Part shown: positions 35,950 through 43,831 of the stretch, piece after piece | Numbering within the stretch: position 1 is the first letter of the stretch | How the letters are laid out: each line of letters begins with the position of its first letter | DNA from: JACDCA01 sp963810305 | GTDB lineage: Bacteria > Acidobacteriota > Vicinamibacteria > Vicinamibacterales > 2-12-FULL-66-21 | Length of the DNA stretch: 64,000 bases | Reading direction: 5' to 3' | Assembly (NCBI GenBank): GCA_963810305.1 | Contig: CAWEMY010000007.1 | Location: 62,001-126,000, forward strand | Made by a program: the position numbers and the translations under genes | Notes under the pieces: model-generated | Told to the model about the DNA's origin: nothing | Databases searched by the model: none | What the model saw: the letters and a program-made list of their open reading frames with translations, nothing else

Positions 35950-36755
35950 GCGCTGAGTGTCTCCATCTTGTTCATCGAGAGCCGCGTACCTTCAGCCGTA
36001 TCGAAGTTTCCGATGCCGAGCCCTGAGACGATCGACACGTCGCGAACTCCCCGTGCCATGGCAGCCTTGCAGGCGGAGAGCTTCGCGACCATGCCGGAGT
36101 GGGCTGTTCCGGAAGCGATCATCGCGTTCAGGCGGCTGACAGGGAGCTCGGCGATCGAGCTGCCGTCCGCGTCAAGAACGCCGGCGGTTCCGCCGGCGAT
36201 GATCAATCGTCTGGCGCCAAGCACTCCTGCCAGGTGTCCCGCGAGCGTGTCGGCATTGATGTTCAGCAGTTGTCCTTCATCAGACACTGCGATACTCGCG
36301 ATCACCGGGACGTAGCCGAGCCCGGTGAGATCGACAATCAGATCGGCGGAAGCTGACGAGGGTTGCCCGACGAGGCCGAGATCCACGGTCTCACCCGCGG
36401 CGCTGGTGACAGACGCGGCACGCGATGACAAACCGATGGCCGCATCCGCCCCGGTCAGACCGACGGCACGAGTCCCCGCCGCGCACAGCGCTGCAACGAA
36501 TCCGGTGTTGTTCCGCCCGGCCAGGACGGAGACGACCACGTCGAGTGCAGCTGCGTCGGTGATGCGGAGACCGTCGACGAAACGGGGTTCGAGCCCTCGA
36601 GCGCGTAGCTCGGCGTCGATCGCCCGGCCGCCACCATGCACGACGACCAGCGGCCCCTGCTTCGCAAGCGCCGTGACCGCCACGGCAACGCCGCGCATTC
36701 CGGCCGGATCATCGAGCAGCTCACCACCCAGTTTGAGCACGGTGGCATCCCGCAT
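35946..36755 (-). CDS. argB: Acetylglutamate kinase
   Basis: The 269-residue amino acid kinase phosphorylates N-acetylglutamate. The conserved N-terminus L-K-L-G-G-E-L-L fixes the start at 36755 (M-R-D-A-T-V-L-K-L-G-G). V-V-V-H-G-G-G is the glycine loop, G-R-N-N-T-G-F is in the position of the substrate loop, and N-I-N-A-D-T-L-A-G and G-G-T-A-G-V-L-D cover the ATP side. The frame stays open to ATG 36830, which overlaps the argC stop (TAATG). This would add an Arg/Gly/Ala stretch coded by a GCGGGGC repeat, flanked by two copies of ATGCGGGATGC. The repeat probably inserted between stop and start. Key residues are kept, so an active kinase is expected. Confidence 0.93.
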   Translation of the reverse strand: MRDATVLKLGGELLDDPAGMRGVAVAVTALAKQGPLVVVHGGGRAIDAELRARGLEPRFVDGLRITDAAALDVVVSVLAGRNNTGFVAALCAAGTRAVGLTGADAAIGLSSRAASVTSAAGETVDLGLVGQPSSASADLIVDLTGLGYVPVIASIAVSDEGQLLNINADTLAGHLAGVLGARRLIIAGGTAGVLDADGSSIAELPVSRLNAMIASGTAHSGMVAKLSACKAAMARGVRDVSIVSGLGIGNFDTAEGTRLSMNKMETLSA

Positions 36756-36776
36756 TCCGCACTCGGCATCTCCCCG

Positions 36777-36827
36777 CGCATCGCGCCCCGCGCCCCGCGC
36801 CCCGCGCCCCGCGCTTTCCGCATCCCG
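36777..36827. repeat. GCGCCCC tandem repeat upstream of argB
   Basis: Five or more gcgcccc units lie between the conserved argB start and the argC stop. The flanks carry a duplicated word (gcattccg / gcatcccgcat), consistent with expansion of a short segment at the coupled argC-argB junction. It stays in frame, so both the short and the extended argB products remain possible. Confidence 0.75.
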
Positions 36828-36829
36828 CA

Positions 36830-37816
36830 TTAGTGCAATCCCTCGGTTTCAGGCAGGCCGAACACGACATTGAAGTTCTGGATCGCCTGCCCGGCCGCAC
36901 CCTTCACCAGGTTGTCGATGCAGGCCACCATCACCAGCTGCGACCCTTCCACACGGAAGCCGATGTCGCAGAAGTTCGTATGCGCGACATGCTTGATCTC
37001 GGGCAGATCCCTGCCGGTCAAGCGGACAAAGGGGGACCCCTCGTACGCATCTGCCAGCAGCTGTTCGACGTTGGCGGCAGTTACGCCGGACCGGAGCCTG
37101 GCGTAGATCGTTTCGAGAATGCCTCGGTCGATCGGCACGAGGTGCGGCACGAATGTGACTGGAACGCCGACCTCCTGCTCTATTTCGGCTGCGTGGCGAT
37201 GCGCGAACACCCCGTAGGCGGCGATGCTGCCGTGACATTCCGAAAAGTGGGTGCGCTCACTCGGCGTCTTGCCTGCGCCCGACACGCCGGACTTCGCGTC
37301 GATGATTACGCCGGGTTCGAGCAGTCCGCCGCGAACGAGCGGGCGGAGCGCGAGGATGGCTGCGGTCGGATAGCACCCGGCGCACGCAATGAGCGTGGCC
37401 GTCCGCAATTCGTTGCGGTAATGCTCGGTGAGCCCGTACGAGGCGTGACCGTTCGGCGGCGAATGCGGATACCACTTGGCGCGTGTTGCCGAGTCCCGCA
37501 ACCGGAATGCTCCGGACAGGTCGAAGACCCGCGTTCCCCCGGCCACGAGTTGCGGCGCCACCTTCGCGGAGATTTCATCCGGCAGCGCCAGAAAGACGGC
37601 GTCCGTTTCCGCAATCAGGCGCTCGACGTCCAACGGCTCCACCGGCGCATCCCAGATACGGTTCAACGCGGGTATTCGTCGCGGCTCGGACCCAGCCGAG
37701 GCCATGGCGAGACGCACGTCGGCGTACGGGTGCCGGGCGAGCCTGCGCATGAGCTCGACTCCCGAGTACCCCGTGACTCCTGCGACGCCGACCCTGATCG
37801 AGGAATATTTATTCAT
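36830..37816 (-). CDS. argC: N-acetyl-gamma-glutamyl-phosphate reductase
   Basis: The 328-residue NADPH-dependent reductase catalyses the third step of arginine synthesis. It has G-V-T-G-Y-S-G-V-E-L-M-R-R-L as the NADP loop, A-C-A-G-C-Y-P-T-A with the catalytic Cys, D-A-K-S-G-V-S-G-A-G, and V-P-H-L-V-P-I-D-R-G-I-L with the conserved His-Leu-x-P. First gene of the leftward arginine operon. Its start codon lies inside an ARG-box-like palindrome, and a good promoter (37828-37856) sits just upstream. Confidence 0.96.
   Translation of the reverse strand: MNKYSSIRVGVAGVTGYSGVELMRRLARHPYADVRLAMASAGSEPRRIPALNRIWDAPVEPLDVERLIAETDAVFLALPDEISAKVAPQLVAGGTRVFDLSGAFRLRDSATRAKWYPHSPPNGHASYGLTEHYRNELRTATLIACAGCYPTAAILALRPLVRGGLLEPGVIIDAKSGVSGAGKTPSERTHFSECHGSIAAYGVFAHRHAAEIEQEVGVPVTFVPHLVPIDRGILETIYARLRSGVTAANVEQLLADAYEGSPFVRLTGRDLPEIKHVAHTNFCDIGFRVEGSQLVMVACIDNLVKGAAGQAIQNFNVVFGLPETEGLH
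37802..37816 (-). promoter_or_regulatory. ARG-box-like operator overlapping the argC start codon
   Basis: On the minus strand the sequence ATGAATAAATATTCC contains TGAAT-AAAT-ATTC, matching the ArgR half-sites TGAAT...ATTCA at all but the last position. The A of the argC ATG is its first base. It lies directly after the predicted promoter, so bound ArgR would block transcription start or clearance. Match to the known ArgR consensus is by eye. Confidence 0.7.
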
Positions 37817-37827
37817 CCAGACGACTA

Positions 37828-37856
37828 GTTATACGACCATAGGGCGCTGGTATCAA
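37828..37856 (-). promoter_or_regulatory. Predicted sigma-70 promoter for argC operon
   Basis: On the minus strand a -35 element TTGATA (37856-37851) and a -10 element TATAAC (37833-37828) are 17 bases apart, each one base from consensus. The expected start of transcription is near 37821, beside the ARG-box-like site. Confidence 0.7.
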
Positions 37857-37875
37857 GTCTTTTCTGGTCTATGTG

Positions 37876-37903
37876 TTGAGTGGCGGTTTGAGTGCTGTAT
37901 AAT
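37876..37903 (+). promoter_or_regulatory. Predicted sigma-70 promoter for argR-argG-argH
   Basis: TTGAGT (37876-37881) and a perfect TATAAT (37898-37903) are separated by 16 bases. Transcription would begin near 37910, immediately before the ARG-box-like site at 37915, giving autoregulation of argR. Confidence 0.7.
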
Positions 37904-37914
37904 CGGCACCAGAA

Positions 37915-37930
37915 GTGAATATTTATGAAG
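37915..37930 (+). promoter_or_regulatory. ARG-box-like operator overlapping the argR start codon
   Basis: GTGAATATTTATGAAG has a perfect left half-site (TGAAT), an AT-rich centre and a weaker right half-site (ATGAA for ATTCA). The argR ATG at 37925 is inside it. It mirrors the site on the argC start 100 bases away, so two ArgR sites flank the divergent promoters. Confidence 0.6.
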
Positions 37931-38374
37931 TTGAACCGGCAGACTGCCATCCTCGATATCGTTGAGCGTGAGCCCATCACCAGCCAGGAGCAGCTCCGTA
38001 ACCGACTGAAGCTGCGTGGGATAGAGGCGACTCAGGCGACATTGTCGCGGGACATTCGGGCGCTCGAGCTGGTCAAGCGGTCCGCCGACGGGGCTTACAT
38101 CCGCTCGGGAGCGCTTGGCGCGACAGATCCCCCCGAAGTGGTCGAAACCGCCGTATCCGACTACCTGACGCGGCACGAACGAGTCGAGCAGTTCCTGGTT
38201 CTCAAGACAGAGCCAGGCAATGCCCAGCCTCTTGCTCTGGCAATTGACCGGGGCCGGATCGCGGAGGTGGCCGGCACGATCGCCGGCGACGACACCATCC
38301 TGGTGATCTGCCGGAGTGCTGCGGACGCGCAGGCGGTGCAGAACAGGCTCGACCGCCTGATGAGAGGGACATGA
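37925..38374 (+). CDS. argR: Arginine repressor
   Basis: The 149-residue regulator has an N-terminal winged helix (R-Q-T-A-I-L-D-I-V-E-R, I-T-S-Q-E-Q-L, G-I-E-A-T-Q-A-T-L-S-R-D-I-R-A-L-E-L-V-K) with the S-R-D-I recognition motif. The C-terminal oligomerisation and arginine-binding domain follows (G-N-A-Q-P-L-A-L-A-I-D, A-G-D-D-T-I-L-V-I-C). The G-D-D-T motif matches the residues that hold the arginine co-repressor in known ArgR. It is divergent from argC and its stop overlaps the argG start by 4 bases. Confidence 0.95.
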   Translation: MKLNRQTAILDIVEREPITSQEQLRNRLKLRGIEATQATLSRDIRALELVKRSADGAYIRSGALGATDPPEVVETAVSDYLTRHERVEQFLVLKTEPGNAQPLALAIDRGRIAEVAGTIAGDDTILVICRSAADAQAVQNRLDRLMRGT

Positions 38375-39282
38375 AGGCGATGAAGCGAATCGTGCTGGCT
38401 TATTCGGGCAGTCTGGAGACCACCGCCGCGATTCCGTGGCTGTCGGAAACCTGCGACGCCGAGGTTATGACTCTGACTCTCGATATCGGGCAGGGTCTGG
38501 ATCTCGCCCACATCCGCGAGCGCGCGCTGGCCGCGGGAGCGGTGCGCGCGCATGTCCTCGATGCCCGTGAAGAGTTCGTCCGCGGTTACATCCTGCCCGC
38601 GCTGCACTCCGGCGCTTTTTCGCCCGACCGCGAGTTTGCCGGCATAGCGCTCTCGCGGCCACTGATAGGTAGGCGCCTGGTCGAAATGGCGCGCATGGAA
38701 TCGGCCGGAGCCGTGGCCCATGGCTGCGTCTGCGATGGGGCAGACAGGCACACGCTCGAGCAAGCCGTGCGTGAGATCGACCCCGCGATAGATATCATCG
38801 CGCCCCTCTGCACCTGGGGCATGACGGCAGCGGAGCTGGTCGAGTACGGGCAGGCCCGGAACGTCGTGTCCACCACGTCGGCGGTGAAACAGAACATTGC
38901 TGCAAACGTCTGGGGTCGAGTTATCCACGGATCGATGGCGCCCGGTGATTTCAAGCTGACCCGGGCGGTCGCCGACGCACCAGAGACCGCAGCGGTCATG
39001 AATATCGAATTCGACGCCGGGACCCCGATCCGCGCGAACGGCGTGGAAATGCCGTTGATCGAAATGATCGAGAGCATCGAGACGATTGCGGGTACGCACG
39101 GTGTCGGCCGCCTCGCCGGGCCTGAAGGCTCGGCGGCCGAGTCGCCTGCCGCTGTCGTGCTGCACGCCGCGCACTCGGAGCTGGCGCGCGCCCATCGCGA
39201 CGGACCTTTCGCACGCGGGACCGTTCGCGTGCAGATTTTCAAGGGAGCCTGCGAGGCGACCGCTCTCCAGAGCGTGGCCTGA
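38371..39282 (+). CDS. argG: Divergent, shortened argininosuccinate synthase-like protein
   Basis: Similarity to ArgG runs from end to end: I-V-L-A-Y-S-G, D-I-G-Q-G, E-E-F-V-R, R-P-L-I, A-H-G, A-N-V-W-G, T-H-G-V-G-R. But the protein has 303 residues against about 400. The PP-loop S-G-G-L-D-T-S is S-G-S-L-E-T-T, the G-K-G-N-D-Q ATP/aspartate loop reads C-D-G-A-D-R, and the block after H-G-V-G-R has lost about 60-90 residues of the C-terminal helical region. All reading is in one frame with no stop or shift, so this is not a sequencing break. ATGA and TGATG overlaps tie it to argR and argH. It may be a weak or altered synthase, a non-catalytic regulator, or a decayed copy with a normal argG elsewhere; the sequence cannot decide. 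Confidence 0.8.
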   Translation: MKAMKRIVLAYSGSLETTAAIPWLSETCDAEVMTLTLDIGQGLDLAHIRERALAAGAVRAHVLDAREEFVRGYILPALHSGAFSPDREFAGIALSRPLIGRRLVEMARMESAGAVAHGCVCDGADRHTLEQAVREIDPAIDIIAPLCTWGMTAAELVEYGQARNVVSTTSAVKQNIAANVWGRVIHGSMAPGDFKLTRAVADAPETAAVMNIEFDAGTPIRANGVEMPLIEMIESIETIAGTHGVGRLAGPEGSAAESPAAVVLHAAHSELARAHRDGPFARGTVRVQIFKGACEATALQSVA

Positions 39283-40679
39283 TGGCCTCGCACCTCTGGT
39301 CCGGGCGTTTTGCCGGCGATCCGGACCAGGACCTCTTCCAATTCGGTGCCTCCTTCTCATTCGACCGGCGGCTGTTCGAGGACGATGTGACGGGGAGCAT
39401 CGCGTGGGCGGAGGCGCTGCACCGCGCGTCCGTCTTGTCCAATGACGATGCGTCGATCATCGCGGCGGCGCTCGAGGAGATCCTCGAGAAGGGGATGAGC
39501 GATCCGGCGTTCTTCGCGTCAGATGAAGCCGCGATGGACGAAGACGTCCATGCATTCGTCGAGCGTGAGCTCGTCGCACGCGCAGGTGAAGCCGGTCGTC
39601 GTCTGCACACCGGGCGATCGCGTAACGAACAGGTCGCGGTCGATCTGCGGCTCTATCTCAAGCGGCGCGTGCCGCAGCTGCAGAACTCAATCGCGGTTCT
39701 CGTCGCCGCGCTAGTCGATCAGGCGGATTCGGCGGGTGACGGGCTCATGCCCTCCTACACCCACATGCGGCGCGCCCAGCCGATTCTCGTTTCCCATTAC
39801 TTTCTCGCGCACGTGGCGGCGCTCCGGCGCGACCACCGGCGGTTTGCGACCCTCCTCGACGAAATCGACGAGCTCCCGCTCGGCTCGGGGGCGATCGCCG
39901 GTACCAGCTACGCCATCGATGTCCACACGCTTGCGAAGCGTCTTGGATTCGCGCGGGTTGTCGCCAACAGCGTCGACGCGACCGGTGACCGGGATTTCGT
40001 CGCCAGCTTTCTGCAGGCGTCAGCCCTGACCATGGTGCACCTCAGTCGGCTGGCCGAGGACCTGATTCTCTTCACCGCCGAGGAGTTCGGCTTCCTCGAT
40101 CTGGCGGACGCCGCCGCGACCGGCAGCAGCCTGATGCCGCAAAAGAAGAATCCGGACCCGCTGGAGCTCATACGCGGCAAGGCTGGCCGTGCCATCGGCC
40201 GTCTTGCGGGATGGATGGCGACGATGAAGGGACTGCCGATCGGCTACAGCAAAGACCTGCAGGAAGACAAAGAGGCGCTGTTCGATTCCGAAGATACGCT
40301 GCGCGGATCTCTCAAAGCGGCGGCCGGCGTCGTCAGCGGTCTGCAGCACAGGCCTGAGGTGGGCGCGCGCGCCGCTTCAGGTCTTCTCCTGGCAACCGAC
40401 GTCGCCGATTACCTGGTCGCGAAGGGGCTGCCGTTCCGTGATGCGCACGAAGTCGTGGGGGCGTTGGTCCGGAAGCTCGTGAACGAAGGGCGTTCGTTCG
40501 ACTCCCTGACCACCGAGGACTGGAAGTCGCACTCGCCGTTGCTTGACGCTGATGTGGTGGATTGGGTTACGCCGGCCGCGTCGATTGCACGAAAGCAGAC
40601 GCCACAGTCGACGCAACCGGCCGCCGTCACCGCCGCGCTCGCCGAGGCGCGGCGGTGGGTTCAGTCCCTCGCCCCGTAG
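39282..40679 (+). CDS. argH: Argininosuccinate lyase
   Basis: The 465-residue enzyme carries out the last step of arginine synthesis, argininosuccinate to arginine plus fumarate. L-W-S-G-R-F-A-G, D-E-D-V-H-A-F-V-E-R, H-T-G-R-S-R-N-E-Q-V, Y-T-H-M-R-R-A-Q-P with the catalytic His, and the signature G-S-S-L-M-P-Q-K-K-N-P-D with the catalytic Ser are all conserved. The ATG overlaps the argG stop (TGATG). The TAG stop is the first part of the palindromic repeat GTAGTCCAGCCC. Its intact state contrasts with the eroded argG before it. Confidence 0.96.
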   Translation: MASHLWSGRFAGDPDQDLFQFGASFSFDRRLFEDDVTGSIAWAEALHRASVLSNDDASIIAAALEEILEKGMSDPAFFASDEAAMDEDVHAFVERELVARAGEAGRRLHTGRSRNEQVAVDLRLYLKRRVPQLQNSIAVLVAALVDQADSAGDGLMPSYTHMRRAQPILVSHYFLAHVAALRRDHRRFATLLDEIDELPLGSGAIAGTSYAIDVHTLAKRLGFARVVANSVDATGDRDFVASFLQASALTMVHLSRLAEDLILFTAEEFGFLDLADAAATGSSLMPQKKNPDPLELIRGKAGRAIGRLAGWMATMKGLPIGYSKDLQEDKEALFDSEDTLRGSLKAAAGVVSGLQHRPEVGARAASGLLLATDVADYLVAKGLPFRDAHEVVGALVRKLVNEGRSFDSLTTEDWKSHSPLLDADVVDWVTPAASIARKQTPQSTQPAAVTAALAEARRWVQSLAP

Positions 40680-40796
40680 TCCAGCCCTTTAGGGGCTGCC
40701 CATGGTACGTAGTCCAGCCCTTTAGGGCTGCCCATCGTCAGGGAGCCCAGCCCTTTAGGGCTGTCCATCGTCAGGGCGCCCAGCCCTTCAGGGCTG
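40677..40796. repeat. Four copies of the CAGCCCTTTAGGGCTG palindrome
   Basis: Copies at 40682-40698 (one extra G), 40715-40730, 40748-40763 and 40781-40796 (TTCA centre) are spaced by 16-17 bases that themselves resemble each other (cccatcgtcaggg). They start exactly at the argH stop and end just before the stop of the convergent barrel gene. Two more copies lie at 60132-60180. Probably a REP-type family. Confidence 0.9.
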
Positions 40797-40809
40797 CGGT
40801 TCCCGCCGC

Positions 40810-41436
40810 TTAGAACCTGAAAACGATGCCGACGGTTCCGCGCCAGAAACTGAACCCTCCCAACCCGATATCGAGGTCGTCATCGCGTTCGGCATCCCTG
40901 AACTGGCGGAAGTACCGGATGTCCCCTTTGGCGCCGACGTTGTCGGTGAAAAACCCGCTGAGGCCGCCGCCCACGTTGAAGCCAAAGTTGCTCTTCGACA
41001 GGTCGCCGACCAGATCCAACGGGTCGTTGATTTCGGTGCGAATGACGCCGACACCAATTGACCCATACGGACGGACGCCGCCACCGGTCTGGCCACCGAT
41101 AGGGATGCCGACGATCAGATTCAACATCAAGGTCATCAGGTTGTTATCCCCGAAGTCGACATCGTCTTCGGTGCTTTGGAAGAAATCGTCCGTATATCCG
41201 AAATCGAACTCGAACCCGATCACGCCTGCACCCATCCACGCCAGGGAGGCACCGAAGGTCGTGCTCTTTCCGAAATCGTCCTCCAGATCACCCAGCACGT
41301 CACTAAAGACCGCCGAGCCGCTGAAGTTGACGCCGATGAACGGGGTAAACAACCAGTCGGCCGACGCCTTGGAAGGCGTGGCTGCGAAACACACCAGAAA
41401 CAGGGCTGTCGTAACAATAAATTTGCGAGCTGACAT
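40810..41436 (-). CDS. Outer-membrane beta-barrel protein (OmpW/OmpA-barrel size), copy 1
   Basis: The 208-residue protein starts at 41436 (M-S-A-R-K-F-I-V-T-T-A-L-F) with GAGAGGAAG upstream. A signal peptide ends at A-S-A. Amphipathic strands follow (W-L-F-T-P-F-I-G-V-N-F, G-F-E-F-D-F-G-Y) ending F-W-R-G-T-V-G-I-V-F-R-F, the C-terminal Phe needed for BAM insertion. It shares S-K-x-S-A-x-W, T-P-F-x-G, G-F-E-F-D-F-G-Y, D-I-R-Y-F-R and the C-terminal strand with the next gene, a clear tandem duplicate. Function unknown. Confidence 0.85.
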   Translation of the reverse strand: MSARKFIVTTALFLVCFAATPSKASADWLFTPFIGVNFSGSAVFSDVLGDLEDDFGKSTTFGASLAWMGAGVIGFEFDFGYTDDFFQSTEDDVDFGDNNLMTLMLNLIVGIPIGGQTGGGVRPYGSIGVGVIRTEINDPLDLVGDLSKSNFGFNVGGGLSGFFTDNVGAKGDIRYFRQFRDAERDDDLDIGLGGFSFWRGTVGIVFRF

Positions 41437-41641
41437 GAGGCTTCCTCTCTGTGACGTTGCGAACACGGCCGTTCGTGATCGTGGGCGGAAGGGCTGCAAT
41501 CGACGTGCCCTGCTGCGCCTCAGACGTACCCTGCCCCGCCTGAGGAGGATCAGCTGATGAGCCGGTCGTTCAGGGCGGTCGGAGCCACGCTATTTCGGAG
41601 CAACTCCGGCGGAGGCGCACGGCTCAGGTCAGGTGACTCGG

Positions 41642-42265
41642 CTAGAAGCTGAAAACCACGCCGACGGTTCCTCGCCAGAACTGGAAGGACCCTATCGATA
41701 GATCGAACTCGCCATCCGGTTCGTTGTCCTGCAGCGATCGGAAATATCGGATATCACCGCGGAGACCGACACGGTCGGAGAAGAAACCGGCAACACCACC
41801 GCCCACATTGAATCCGAAGTCATTGGTGTCGACATCGTCGAAGAAATCCTCAGGGCTCCCGACGCTGGATCGGATGAGACCGATCCCCCCGCTCGCGTAG
41901 GGCCGAATTGCTCCGCTCCGAGCGGCAACGACAACGTTGGCCATCGCCGTTGTTACGTTGCTGTCACCGGAGAAGTCAAACTCCTCGTCATCGAGCGTGG
42001 CTGTCTCAAAGAAATTCGGTGAGTAACCGAAGTCAAATTCGAATCCCACTGCCCCACTGCCCACCCATTGGAGAGATGCGCCATAGGTGAGACGTCGTTC
42101 GAAATCGACTTCAGCTGTCTGGAAGACATCGGCCAACTCGGCCGATCCCCCGAACGCCGTGCCAACGAAGGGCGTGAACCACCACTCGGCGGATACCTTG
42201 GACGGAGTCGCTGCGGAAACAATCAGAAACAGCGCTGCGGTAACAAGGGTCTTGCGAACCGGCAT
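41642..42265 (-). CDS. Outer-membrane beta-barrel protein, copy 2
   Basis: The 207-residue paralogue of the preceding gene has a signal peptide to V-S-A, W-W-F-T-P-F-V-G-T-A-F, G-F-E-F-D-F-G-Y, D-F-G-F-N-V-G-G-G-V and a C-terminal F-W-R-G-T-V-G-V-V-F-S-F. Loops differ (F-F-E-T-A-T-L-D-D-E-E-F). Start 42265 with GAGAGGA upstream. The 205 bases between the two copies show only a leader-like region that resembles the stretch upstream of the second copy, so the duplication included the promoter. Confidence 0.85.
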   Translation of the reverse strand: MPVRKTLVTAALFLIVSAATPSKVSAEWWFTPFVGTAFGGSAELADVFQTAEVDFERRLTYGASLQWVGSGAVGFEFDFGYSPNFFETATLDDEEFDFSGDSNVTTAMANVVVAARSGAIRPYASGGIGLIRSSVGSPEDFFDDVDTNDFGFNVGGGVAGFFSDRVGLRGDIRYFRSLQDNEPDGEFDLSIGSFQFWRGTVGVVFSF

Positions 42266-42337
42266 TCGTGCGTCCTCTCTAGTCGTACGGCTCGTCCGTA
42301 CGTCGTCGCGGAGGCTGCAAGCGATATGCCCCTGTCC

Positions 42338-43774
42338 TCAGGTTTTTGCGGTAGCTGAGTTCAACAGGTCCCAAGCTCTTGCGACGTGGGTCTCCGTCGT
42401 ATGCAGGTTGCCGATGGCGAGACGTATCACGTAACGGCCGCCGAGACGCGTGTGCGATAGGAACACCTCACCGCTGCGATTCACCCGATCGATCAGATCT
42501 TCATTGAATGCATCAACCGCCGAATCGTTCCCCCGCAGATGCGCTGGAACGGCTCGAAAACATACGACGCTGAACGGCACCGCAGCCACACGTTCGAATT
42601 CGGACGACTGGTCCACCCAGCTCGCGAAGAGCTTCGCGAGGCGCATGTGCTCGGCCAGTCGAGCGCGCAAGCCCTCCGCGCCGAAATGCCGGCACACCAT
42701 CCAGAGTTTCAGCGCGCGGAAGCGTCGCCCGAGCTGAATCCCGGTGTCCATCAGGTTGCGTGCGACACCGGATTCGGCGGTCTTCAAATACTCGGGAGTC
42801 AGAGAGAACGCGGTGCGCAACACATCGAAGTGTCGAGTGTAGAGAACGCTGAGATCGAACGGCGTGAAGAGCCATTTATGCGGATTCAGCACGACCGAGT
42901 CAGCACGGCTGGCGCCGCTCAGCACGTGCTCGCAGCCTGGAACCATGGCGGCGACACCGGCGTAGGCAGCGTCGACGTGCAGCCAGACGTTTTCGCGTCC
43001 GCAGATCGCCGCGATCTCTTCGACTGGATCGACACTGGTAGACGACGTCGTGCCAACAGTTGCGACGACAGCCATCGGGATCCAGCCGCCCGCCCGGTCC
43101 TCGGCGATTGCGCGGGCCAGAACCTCCGCGCGCATGCTGAAGTTGGCGTCCGTCGGTATTCTCCGGAGCGACTCATGTCCGAGGCCGAGAAGGATCACTG
43201 CCTTGTCGATCGAAGAATGGGTCTGGTCCGAGCAGTAGACGCGGCAGCGTCTGGCGCCGAGGCCGGCCGCTCTCACGTGCGGAACCGCACGCTCTCTCGC
43301 GGCGGCGAGCGCGTGCAGCGTCGAGATGGACGCGGTGTCGTAAATCACTCCCTCGAAATCGTCCGGGAGATGGACGAGACGCCGCAGCCAGGCGACGGTG
43401 ACTTCCTCCAGCTCGGTTGCGGCCGGCGAGGTTCGCCACAGCATTGCCTGGACGTTGAGCGCGGCGGAGAGGAACTCCGCGAGAATCCCGGGTGCGCTGC
43501 CGGTGATGGCGAAGTAGGCGAAGAATCCGGGGTGATTCCAGTGCGTGATGCCAGGAAGGATGATCTTCTGAAAGTCGGCAAGGATCGCGTCGAACGCTTC
43601 ACCGTGTGCCGGTGCCTCGGCGGGGAGTGCGCGCGCGATGTCGCCGGGACTCACGCGTGAGAGAACGGGATACTGCTCCGGATTGGAGAGGTAATCGGCG
43701 ATCCAGTCGGCGATCCGGTGCGCCTCGCGGCGGAACTCCTCCGGATCCATGTCGCCGAGAGGATGATGCGCCAT
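42338..43774 (-). CDS. Aromatic-L-amino-acid decarboxylase family (PLP group II decarboxylase)
   Basis: The 478-residue cytoplasmic enzyme starts M-A-H-H-P-L-G-D-M-D-P-E-E-F-R. H-W-N-H-P-G-F-F-A-Y-F is the substrate-side block of the family and D-A-A-Y-A-G has the PLP-nitrogen Asp. The Schiff-base Lys is in V-L-N-P-H-K-W-L-F-T-P-F-D. I-R-L-A-I-G-N-L-H-T-T is also typical. It fits enzymes decarboxylating Tyr, Trp or Phe; the exact amine cannot be read off. It is monocistronic, with 57 bases to the next gene and 72 to the previous. Confidence 0.92.
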   Translation of the reverse strand: MAHHPLGDMDPEEFRREAHRIADWIADYLSNPEQYPVLSRVSPGDIARALPAEAPAHGEAFDAILADFQKIILPGITHWNHPGFFAYFAITGSAPGILAEFLSAALNVQAMLWRTSPAATELEEVTVAWLRRLVHLPDDFEGVIYDTASISTLHALAAARERAVPHVRAAGLGARRCRVYCSDQTHSSIDKAVILLGLGHESLRRIPTDANFSMRAEVLARAIAEDRAGGWIPMAVVATVGTTSSTSVDPVEEIAAICGRENVWLHVDAAYAGVAAMVPGCEHVLSGASRADSVVLNPHKWLFTPFDLSVLYTRHFDVLRTAFSLTPEYLKTAESGVARNLMDTGIQLGRRFRALKLWMVCRHFGAEGLRARLAEHMRLAKLFASWVDQSSEFERVAAVPFSVVCFRAVPAHLRGNDSAVDAFNEDLIDRVNRSGEVFLSHTRLGGRYVIRLAIGNLHTTETHVARAWDLLNSATAKT

Positions 43775-43831
43775 CGCGGCCGATTGTCAGCGCAACCGGC
43801 CGCGACGGTCAAACTAACGTGGGGCTCCGCC

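Noticed and set aside
40677..40800. Possible CRISPR array (four repeats with regular spacing)
   Set aside because: Repeats are 16-base palindromes, spacers of 16-17 bases resemble one another, and there are no cas genes; REP-type repeats fit better.
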